Position numbers and translations under genes: made by a program. This document shows, in pieces, positions 1-4,171 of a DNA stretch of 5,177 nucleotides. Origin of the DNA: Candidatus Woesearchaeota archaeon (lineage in GTDB: Archaea > Nanobdellota > Nanobdellia > Woesearchaeales > ARS49); NCBI GenBank assembly GCA_016203425.1, contig JACQMU010000050.1, positions 1-5,177 of the forward strand, written 5' to 3'. Under the pieces are notes generated by a model, which made no database searches, had not been told where the DNA came from, and was given only the letters and a program-made list of their open reading frames with translations. How positions within the stretch are numbered: position 1 is the stretch's first letter; the number at the start of each line of letters is the position of its first letter.

Positions 1-27
1 ATTGAAGCGTTCAAGACTAAACTTTAA
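1..27 (+). CDS. Possible last codons of a gene entering from the left
   Basis: Frame 1 is open from the window edge and reads eight codons (IEAFKTKL) before a TAA at 25-27. This would fit the charged C-terminus of a gene on the same strand, ending 25 bp before the TATA box of the next gene. Eight residues are too few to identify a product, and another frame is also open here, so this is only a possibility. Confidence 0.25.
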   Translation: MEAFKTKL

Positions 28-52
28 TCCTCACCACACGAAAACAGTGTTC

Positions 53-62
53 TTTATAAATA
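53..62 (+). promoter_or_regulatory. TATA box for the 132-residue protein gene
   Basis: TTTATAAATA is centred about 25 bp upstream of the ATG at 82. In archaea transcription begins about 24-28 bp downstream of the TATA centre, so the start would fall on or next to the ATG. No SD-like purine run lies between box and start codon, which supports a leaderless transcript. Confidence 0.6.
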
Positions 63-81
63 AAACACATTTAAAATCTGC

Positions 82-480
82 ATGACTGAACTCGTGTACG
101 GAAGACATCTTGAAGAAATTACTGGACATGTTGGCGCAGGCATTGACGTTGCTGTTGCAACAGGAATGACTGCACACAACTGTTATCGAATCCTGATGAA
201 CACACACGACAAGAGTCTCGTTGGAAGCACGAGATTCTTCTTCAACACACCACAAGAACCAAGAAAAATTCCTACTGACCCAGCATTTGCAACTGCCATT
301 GACAAAATACGGAAAGAAACACCATTTGTGTTCGATTCTGCAGTTGGCTTTTTTTATCTTCGTGAACAGGTACGTGATGACCCATATTCACGAGAAAATA
401 CTCCACGAGACCTTACTGAAACAGAACAAAGAACACTAGACGCTTTTTTGGGTGAAGCAGGATTCAGAAGATACTTATGA
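82..480 (+). CDS. Unrecognised 132-residue protein
   Basis: I do not recognise this protein. It has 132 residues, is soluble-looking, and has no signal peptide or clear membrane segment. Residues 15-32 are rich in Gly, Ala and Val with one Cys shortly after (C34). The middle part (residues 58-80) is Pro- and Lys-rich. An aromatic stretch around residues 82-93 (FVFDSAVGFFYLRE) looks like a buried strand or helix, and the C-terminal 25 residues look like one or two amphipathic helices. The ATG at 82 is supported by a TATA box at 53-62 at the spacing expected of a leaderless mRNA; no in-frame start fits better. It is a single-gene unit converging on the minus-strand ribosomal operon, with the two stop codons 9 bp apart. 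That it is a real gene is well supported by the promoter, the uninterrupted frame and the compact convergent arrangement; its function is unknown. Confidence 0.75.
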   Translation: MTELVYGRHLEEITGHVGAGIDVAVATGMTAHNCYRILMNTHDKSLVGSTRFFFNTPQEPRKIPTDPAFATAIDKIRKETPFVFDSAVGFFYLREQVRDDPYSRENTPRDLTETEQRTLDAFLGEAGFRRYL

Positions 481-492
481 ACATGTAGTTCA
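478..492. repeat. Short inverted repeat containing both convergent stop codons
   Basis: TGAAC-ATGTA-GTTCA is a 5-bp perfect inverted repeat with a 5-bp spacer. The left arm begins with the TGA stop of the plus-strand gene and the right arm ends with the TGA stop (read as TCA) of the minus-strand gene. A short T-rich stretch (TTCTTTTA, 496-503) follows on the plus strand. It could be a weak bidirectional 3' end signal, or simply the result of two TGA stops facing each other. Confidence 0.3.
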
Positions 493-771
493 CACTTCTT
501 TTACCGTAACATAACCATCACTCACAAGCTTGGCAAAAGCTTTACCGAGTTGTATTCGAAGTGCATTGTCAGCAGCATGATTCACGTAAGGCAAAATTGG
601 GTCAATAAAAACTTCTTTGTCAATATCCAACCGCGAACGACACCCAACAGTACTCCAACCCTGCGGCGTCACTTTCAAATCAACCACATACATTCGCGAA
701 TGCCTCACAACATCTGTAGCAGCTTCAATTTTAACGCCATCAAAATCATACGTTACACTTTCAAGACTCAT
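490..771 (-). CDS. Unrecognised 93-residue protein, third gene of the rpl10e operon
   Basis: I do not recognise this family. The protein has 93 residues starting at the ATG at 771. A longer reading from further upstream is possible but unlikely, because GAGGT (780-776) sits four bases before this ATG as a proper SD. The N-terminal two thirds alternate hydrophobic and polar residues as in a small beta-sheet domain (SVTYDFDGVKIEAA, then MYVVDLKVTP, then a strand ending near VFIDPI). The last third (residues about 68-93) looks like a helix followed by a final strand (GYVTVKEV). No membrane segment or cysteine cluster is seen; the single Cys lies mid-protein. The SD shares bases with the TGA stop of the preceding gene, so translation is probably coupled. 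Being last in an L10e operon suggests a translation-linked or housekeeping role, but that is only context. Confidence 0.8.
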   Translation of the reverse strand: MSLESVTYDFDGVKIEAATDVVRHSRMYVVDLKVTPQGWSTVGCRSRLDIDKEVFIDPILPYVNHAADNALRIQLGKAFAKLVSDGYVTVKEV

Positions 772-775
772 TTTT

Positions 776-781
776 ACCTCA
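776..781 (-). promoter_or_regulatory. Ribosome binding site overlapping the upstream stop codon
   Basis: Read on the minus strand the sequence is TGAGGT-AAAA-ATG. The TGA is the stop of the 59-residue gene and its last two bases are part of the GAGGT SD of the next gene. This fixes the start of the 93-residue protein at 771 and implies reinitiation or coupled translation. Confidence 0.75.
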
Positions 782-958
782 TTTACACTCAACACTTTTT
801 AATTTGTCGCCAAGCTCATCAACCTTCTCGTGCAATTTGTCCAACGCTTCCTTAGGAAGAGAATATTCTTTCGCAAAAACAAACAACCAATTTTTCAAAT
901 CACGCAATGCATCAGCAGCAGAACGCGTACTCGACACATCAACCTTAGACTTGGGCAT
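779..958 (-). CDS. Unrecognised 59-residue helical protein, second gene of the rpl10e operon
   Basis: A small protein of 59 residues that I cannot assign. The N-terminal dozen residues are polar (MPKSKVDVSSTR). The rest is predicted helical: an amphipathic helix with an aromatic face (LKNWLFVFAKEY, residues about 21-32), a Pro turn, then a heptad-like helix rich in Lys, Glu, Asp and Leu (residues about 35-57) that could form a coiled coil or helical hairpin. The ATG at 958 is chosen because GAGGTGA (970-964) lies five bases upstream; the GTG nine bases further up lies inside this SD and cannot be the start. The gene begins 17 bp after the rpl10e stop and ends 7 bp before the next start, so it is co-transcribed with both. 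A small partner of the ribosome or of the next protein is conceivable, with no direct evidence. Confidence 0.75.
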   Translation of the reverse strand: MPKSKVDVSSTRSAADALRDLKNWLFVFAKEYSLPKEALDKLHEKVDELGDKLKSVECK

Positions 959-962
959 AACA

Positions 963-970
963 ATCACCTC
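963..970 (-). promoter_or_regulatory. Strong ribosome binding site of the 59-residue gene
   Basis: On the minus strand GAGGTGAT ends four bases before the ATG at 958. It is a near-full match to the archaeal 16S anti-SD. It excludes the in-frame GTG at 967-965 as start because that codon is part of the SD itself. Confidence 0.8.
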
Positions 971-975
971 TTTGT

Positions 976-1542
976 TTATGACAGCATTTCAACAGGCTTT
1001 GCTTCAGGAGCTTTATACAACGAATTCTTTTCAGTCAAAATCGTGCACGAACACGGCAACTTGTACGACGCACGCTTCAAAGCCAAACGCGCAGTTTCCA
1101 TATTTTCTTTGTTAACCTTCAATGAAAACAACGGCTGACCAACACGAACCTGCGCAGCAATGCCAATAGGCTTGCCATAATTATGCGCCATCCCAGTGCT
1201 CATTCTGTCAGCGCCAGCACCACTCGCCAAAGGATTTTCTCTCAAAATATGGTGAGGATAAATACGCACCTTCATCACATAACCATTCTTGCCAAGAGTT
1301 TTTTCCAACAAACGATTGCTTGTCTGACGAGCTGCCTCAATAGCATTATCACGAATCTGCAAGCCAGACTTTGAAACCAAAGTAAGGTTAAATTCAAACT
1401 CGTGAGACAAGTCACCCAAATCAAAACTAACAACCTTACAAACAGGCCTTGCGCGAACATAACACTGTTGTTTATACTTACTATAACGAGTATACGGACG
1501 CTCCAAGTTCCTGTACGCAACAAACTTTCTAAGACGAGTCAT
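976..1542 (-). CDS. rpl10e: Large-subunit ribosomal protein L10e (uL16)
   Basis: This is the archaeal/eukaryotic L10e protein, the uL16 of the large subunit, which sits near the peptidyl-transferase centre, the tRNA elbow contact and 5S rRNA region. Its 188 residues are slightly longer than the roughly 170-180 usual in archaea because of a short C-terminal tail. Family hallmarks are visible in order: ERPYTR near residues 14-19, the SFDLGD segment (39-44), QIRDNAIEAARQ (62-73), the highly conserved RIYPHHILREN (93-103) and GAGADRMSTGM (108-118), then GKPIG (123-127) and the Ala/Leu-rich helix with KLPCSC (161-166). The ATG at 1542 is chosen over an in-frame TTG four codons upstream because it matches the N-terminus of the family and lies at the correct distance from a TATA box for a leaderless mRNA. 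It leads an operon with two small unknown genes. The tail after about residue 170 (Lys/Pro/Glu) is not part of the conserved core. Confidence 0.97.
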   Translation of the reverse strand: MTRLRKFVAYRNLERPYTRYSKYKQQCYVRARPVCKVVSFDLGDLSHEFEFNLTLVSKSGLQIRDNAIEAARQTSNRLLEKTLGKNGYVMKVRIYPHHILRENPLASGAGADRMSTGMAHNYGKPIGIAAQVRVGQPLFSLKVNKENMETARLALKRASYKLPCSCTILTEKNSLYKAPEAKPVEMLS

Positions 1543-1564
1543 GAAACAGAACAAAAGAGGGTTG

Positions 1565-1572
1565 TTTATAAA
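1565..1572 (-). promoter_or_regulatory. TATA box of the rpl10e operon
   Basis: On the minus strand TTTATAAA is preceded by a purine-rich BRE-like GGAAAT and is centred about 26 bp before the ATG at 1542. Transcription would begin within a couple of bases of the start codon, and no SD is present, so the rpl10e message appears leaderless or nearly so. Confidence 0.65.
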
Positions 1573-1634
1573 GATTTCCTCTTGGCTTGGCTCAATTCGC
1601 CCATTTTACAAACCTGCAGTTTGCCAAAAAATGA

Positions 1635-1651
1635 TTATTAACCATTAATAA
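1635..1651. promoter_or_regulatory. Perfect inverted repeat upstream of the kinase operon promoter (candidate operator)
   Basis: TTATTAA-CCA-TTAATAA is a 7-bp perfect inverted repeat with a 3-bp spacer, ending 19 bp before the TATA-like box at 1671. This is the position where archaeal activators and some repressors bind. The first gene of the operon encodes a protein with a winged-helix-like domain, so autoregulation is plausible but is an inference. AT-only arms make chance occurrence more likely than for a mixed sequence. Confidence 0.4.
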
Positions 1652-1654
1652 GTG

Positions 1655-1670
1655 GTAACAGAACGTAACA
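1655..1670 (+). promoter_or_regulatory. Direct repeat GTAACA with 10-bp phase abutting the TATA box
   Basis: GTAACA occurs at 1655-1660 and again at 1665-1670, exactly one helical turn apart, and the second copy directly abuts the TATA-like box, in the BRE position. A regulator bound to both copies would sit on one face of the DNA and touch or block TFB. The second copy may simply be the BRE. Confidence 0.35.
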
Positions 1671-1678
1671 TTTAAATA
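1671..1678 (+). promoter_or_regulatory. TATA box of the adaptor-kinase-phosphatase operon
   Basis: TTTAAATA is centred about 51 bp before the ATG at 1726. The expected transcription start is near 1700, giving a leader of about 25 nt that includes the G-rich SD at 1711-1719. This differs from the leaderless arrangement of the other two promoters in the window. TTATTATAC near 1690 is a weaker alternative that would place the start at about the SD. Confidence 0.5.
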
Positions 1679-1710
1679 GCCTATTCTCCTTATTATACTC
1701 CATATTTGAA

Positions 1711-1719
1711 AGGGGGGCG
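1711..1719 (+). promoter_or_regulatory. Unusual all-G ribosome binding site
   Basis: AGGGGGGCG lies 6 bases before the ATG at 1726. It can pair with the CCUCC of the anti-SD only through a G-U wobble in place of the usual A, unlike the GAGGTGA sites elsewhere in the window. It supports the chosen start. Confidence 0.5.
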
Positions 1720-1725
1720 CTATAA

Positions 1726-3156
1726 ATGACTAATAAACAAGATACGCGTGGTGTAGACGAGGGGCTTTTCTATAGTCTACAAAATAAAGAAAAATTCGCA
1801 GAAAAGGTAGCAGCACATGCTACATTTGCAGATAATCTTATCAAAAGAACTTCAAGATTAAGCACAAGAAATGCAACAATAACTACACCTACTGATGTTG
1901 ACAAATTAAACCTGTTCAACCCATATTCCAGTGTCAAACCTTCAGAAACAGTGGAAGAAAAAAGTGAACAAACGCAAATTACACCTGTTCAACAAACAAC
2001 AGAAAGCTTAGAAACACTCACTGAAAAACCACAAGAATATGCTGCGCAAAAAGAACCGGAAAAAACCTACGAAAAAAAACCAGCTCAAGCAACAACAAAA
2101 AGCGACTATTTGAGCCTCAGCGAAATTACGAAAATTCCGGGAACAAAATCACTCGCCATGCTCAATAATGTTGTGTTACGCACCTTCAGAAAAGATCATC
2201 CTGAATTATGCGTAGAACACAGAGACGGAAAAACAAAAAAAACTCTCTATGCTGCTGTTGAAAAATTATTTGAATACATACTGAAAGACACTACAAAAGC
2301 AAGTGGAACTGTCAAAAATTACAAAGACCTCATTAAAGAGACAGAAAAAGCCGCGTTCACCAGCTTAGTCGACCGATTGATCGAATCATCTGACATCCAC
2401 ATATCTGTAGAAGAAATATGCAGATTACCCGGAACCAAATCATATCACGCACTCAGAGATGAACTTTCAGATTATGTGAAAAATAATCCTGACAATAGGA
2501 AACAAGAAATAAAAAAATCAGCAGAACCAAAAGGCAAATCAGCACTTGAAAACAAATACAAACTGACAGAAAAACTTGTTGACGCCATATTCAAAGATCC
2601 TAATATGGCTGCAGAAATAAAATACTGGCTCAATGAAAAACACAAGCCTAAGAAAACAGTAGAAGAACTAAAAACTGAAACTATCAAAGATAAACTGGCG
2701 CATGAAGAAATCACGCCAGAACATGAACCAGTGAAAGAAATCAGCGATCCGGATGCAGATTTTGCAAAACAGGCTATATTACAAACATTCGCACCACTAC
2801 CGCAACCATATACTCCACCAACGACGCCATCATATCAACCGCCAGATCAACATACTTGTGTAGTTGAGACCAAATCAAAAAAACAACTCAAAAGAGAACA
2901 AGAAGAACTCAGAAGAGAAGAAATCAGAGGAGATATTGTTAGAAAATTAATTACTTTAAAGAAAATAGGCAGGAACACCATCTCAAAAGACGATGTTCCA
3001 AAAGGATTACCACCTCATGAAAAGAGTGTGGGAAATGACATCGTCAAAGAAGGTATTCGAGATGATACTTTTTTAGCATATGCTAACCACAGAATCTCAA
3101 TTAACCCAAAAAAATTAGGTGAACTGAACAGAAAATATCCCTCTACGGAAAATTAA
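1726..3156 (+). CDS. Modular repeat protein with C-terminal winged-helix-like domain, first gene of the kinase-phosphatase operon
   Basis: A 476-residue cytoplasmic protein with no membrane segment. I do not recognise the full-length family. Visible architecture: an N-terminal helical motif (residues 18-43, HATFADNLIK) shared with the next gene; a Ser/Thr/Gln/Glu-rich linker (about 44-126) that looks disordered; two divergent repeats (about 128-201 and 224-304), each opening with E-I-x-x-[IL]-P-G-T-K-S and followed 40-46 residues on by E-K-L-x5-I-x-K-D; an acidic then Pro-rich linker (about 305-380); a charged helix (383-400); and a C-terminal domain (about 400-472) whose pattern RNT..KDDVPKGLPPHE then ISINPKKLGEL resembles a winged-helix domain known to me from small archaeal proteins. 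The PGTKS repeats could themselves be small helix-turn-helix units. One base separates its stop from the kinase start. Likely roles, by inference, are transcriptional output, scaffold or phosphorylation substrate. The gene is visibly A-rich (many Lys and Glu codons). Confidence 0.85.
   Translation: MTNKQDTRGVDEGLFYSLQNKEKFAEKVAAHATFADNLIKRTSRLSTRNATITTPTDVDKLNLFNPYSSVKPSETVEEKSEQTQITPVQQTTESLETLTEKPQEYAAQKEPEKTYEKKPAQATTKSDYLSLSEITKIPGTKSLAMLNNVVLRTFRKDHPELCVEHRDGKTKKTLYAAVEKLFEYILKDTTKASGTVKNYKDLIKETEKAAFTSLVDRLIESSDIHISVEEICRLPGTKSYHALRDELSDYVKNNPDNRKQEIKKSAEPKGKSALENKYKLTEKLVDAIFKDPNMAAEIKYWLNEKHKPKKTVEELKTETIKDKLAHEEITPEHEPVKEISDPDADFAKQAILQTFAPLPQPYTPPTTPSYQPPDQHTCVVETKSKKQLKREQEELRREEIRGDIVRKLITLKKIGRNTISKDDVPKGLPPHEKSVGNDIVKEGIRDDTFLAYANHRISINPKKLGELNRKYPSTEN
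1777..1860 (+). repeat. N-terminal FAD-IK helical motif, copy in the adaptor gene
   Basis: Residues 18-45 of the 476-residue protein. The core H-A-T-F-A-D-N-L-I-K-R-T-S (31-43) matches H-D-V-F-A-D-E-I-I-K-K-N-S (29-41) of the kinase at 7 of 13 positions. Both lie near the N-terminus and precede a polar linker, which suggests a shared docking or dimerisation element. Confidence 0.5.
2107..2328 (+). repeat. Internal protein repeat, unit 1
   Basis: Residues about 128-201. It opens with E133-I-T-K-I-P-G-T-K-S142 and has E179-K-L...I185-L-K-D188 in its second half. The same anchors recur in unit 2 with E-to-I spacing identical at six residues. The first half looks like a helix, a PGTKS turn and a helix; the second half is a longer helix. 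Confidence 0.6.
2395..2637 (+). repeat. Internal protein repeat, unit 2
   Basis: Residues about 224-304. It opens with E230-I-C-R-L-P-G-T-K-S239 and has E282-K-L...I288-F-K-D291 in its second half, followed by PNMAAEIKYWL. The segment I-F-K-D-P-N-M-A-A-E-I also lines up with the shared N-terminal motif (I-C-K-H-D-V-F-A-D-E-I in the kinase), so the repeat's second half and the N-terminal motif may be one element. Confidence 0.6.
2708..2723 (+). repeat. 16-nt exact repeat, copy in the adaptor gene
   Basis: AAATCACGCCAGAACA occurs here and again in the kinase gene (3366-3381), in the same reading frame. It encodes EITPEH in EEITPEHEP (residues 327-335) here and KITPEQ in EKITPEQP there. Both copies lie in linkers. 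Confidence 0.6.
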
Positions 3157-3157
3157 C

Positions 3158-4171
3158 ATGGCGGGACTCAACAAAACATTACACACAGTCTTAGAAAAAA
3201 GATATTGTGGATTAAAACACATTTTTGACAGTATCTGCAAGCACGATGTATTCGCAGATGAGATTATCAAAAAAAATTCAAAACAATTATTTTACAATCC
3301 TAACACTGACAAAGCAAAATATCATCCTTTAGCTACGAAGCCAGCCACTGAAAATTTGGATGAAAAAATCACGCCAGAACAACCTCTGGTTATGGACCAA
3401 GCACTTCAAACAAAAATTGAAGGCGACTTGGCAGCATTAACTGACAGAGAATTCTTTGACGGCGTGAAAATGACAACAATGTTAGATGATGAAGATAGAG
3501 AGCACAATAATGTTTTTTTAGTTGTTAAAAATGTCAAGCACAAAGATACAGACTATAACATCCATTATATTTTCAAACCAACTCAAAAACAGGATAAAGA
3601 CAGACTTGTTGGAAGCCAAGGGCGATCTGAAACACTAACCCAAATTAATCAAACTATGAACGACCTTGCCGCATCAATAGTCGATGAAGCATTCGGTTTT
3701 GGGCTATTTGAAGAAGTCCAAATACGAAAACATCCTGTTGAAGGAATTGGTTCAGTGAGAAAATTCATGCATGATTTCAAATCGCTAAACGAACTGATTA
3801 ATAATGATATTCCATACGAATTAGATGAGAATGAATTGAACAAAAGAATGGCGTTCAGATACATCGTCAATGAAATTGATACAAATCTTGCAAACTGGGG
3901 CATCCAGACAAACTGTGGCAAAACACGCGTAAAAATCATAGACATTTCTCAATCATTCGGAATAACCCATGACTACAATGACATCAAATTAATACACAAA
4001 ACCCTGCTTCTTAAAGAACAAATCGTGAAGGTTAATGAATACGAGTTAATGAAAGACCTTAGAGAAGCAACTTCAAAATTCACTGATTTTGATGAACAAA
4101 TAGAGGGCTGTTTCAGAAGACTGCGCGAACTTAAAGCATACTTAAGCGCCGAAGAGAATAAAAATGACTAA
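3158..4171 (+). CDS. Predicted PI3/4-kinase-like (or HipA-like) kinase
   Basis: A 337-residue cytoplasmic protein with the motif layout of the PI3/4-kinase-like fold. Residues 1-90 are a non-catalytic N-terminus: the H-D-V-F-A-D helical motif (29-34) and a polar linker. The kinase core then shows a strand with IFKP (K140 as candidate ATP lysine); DLAASIVDEAFGFGLFEEV (169-187), matching the family's helix with [E/D]-x-A-A before a Gly-rich turn; GIGSVRKFM (196-204), matching the G-x-G-S-[VL]-Q segment; D241-T-N-L-A-N246, matching the catalytic D-R-H-x-x-N; and IDISQSFG (261-268), where D262 would bind metal. About 60 helical residues follow. The R and H of DRH and the G of DxG are replaced, so activity or substrate may be unusual. 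The fold includes lipid kinases, protein kinases such as HipA, and other transferases, so the substrate is open. The start lies 1 bp after the previous stop and the end overlaps the phosphatase by 8 bp. Confidence 0.75.
   Translation: MAGLNKTLHTVLEKRYCGLKHIFDSICKHDVFADEIIKKNSKQLFYNPNTDKAKYHPLATKPATENLDEKITPEQPLVMDQALQTKIEGDLAALTDREFFDGVKMTTMLDDEDREHNNVFLVVKNVKHKDTDYNIHYIFKPTQKQDKDRLVGSQGRSETLTQINQTMNDLAASIVDEAFGFGLFEEVQIRKHPVEGIGSVRKFMHDFKSLNELINNDIPYELDENELNKRMAFRYIVNEIDTNLANWGIQTNCGKTRVKIIDISQSFGITHDYNDIKLIHKTLLLKEQIVKVNEYELMKDLREATSKFTDFDEQIEGCFRRLRELKAYLSAEENKND
3200..3286 (+). repeat. N-terminal FAD-IK helical motif, copy in the kinase gene
   Basis: Residues 15-43 of the kinase. The core is H29-D-V-F-A-D-E-I-I-K-K-N-S41. 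The DNA also stays similar to the adaptor copy (TTCGCAGATGAGATTATCAA against TTTGCAGATAATCTTATCAA), consistent with a duplication rather than convergence. Confidence 0.5.
3366..3381 (+). repeat. 16-nt exact repeat, copy in the kinase gene
   Basis: Identical over 16 nt to 2708-2723 and in the same codon phase. It encodes the KITPEQ part of the linker between the N-terminal motif and the kinase core. Confidence 0.6.

Larger units (their letters stand above)
1543..1725. other. Divergent intergenic region
   Basis: 183 bp between the starts of rpl10e (leftward) and the adaptor-kinase-phosphatase operon (rightward). It holds one TATA box for each direction, an inverted repeat (1635-1651), a phased direct repeat (1655-1670) and a G-rich SD. 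I see no tRNA-like or other structured RNA. The stretch 1575-1630 between the two promoters shows no clear motif. Confidence 0.7.

Noticed and set aside
31..255. Minus-strand open frame opposite the start of the 132-residue gene
   Set aside because: It is antisense to a gene with its own promoter, has a Cys/Ser/Val-rich composition typical of antisense translation, and has no SD or TATA.
221..439. Plus-strand frame inside the 132-residue gene
   Set aside because: It is a shifted frame of the same DNA with no initiation signal and Lys/His-rich low-quality composition.
550..1138. Several plus-strand frames across the rpl10e operon
   Set aside because: They are antisense to L10e and its coupled downstream genes, which are supported by homology or by strong SD sequences.
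1543..1554. Upstream TTG start extending L10e by four residues
   Set aside because: The extension MFCF is not like the family N-terminus, and the leaderless promoter spacing points to the ATG at 1542.
2472..2714. Minus-strand Ser/Phe/Leu-rich frame resembling a membrane protein
   Set aside because: It is antisense to the Lys/Glu-rich adaptor gene, whose A-rich codons read as Phe/Leu/Ser on the other strand; no SD or promoter is present.
3158..4171. Reading the kinase gene as a eukaryotic-type Ser/Thr kinase
   Set aside because: There is no HRD, DFG or APE motif; the order FKP, [D]xAA, GxGS, DxxxxN, ID fits the PI3/4K-like or HipA-like layout instead.
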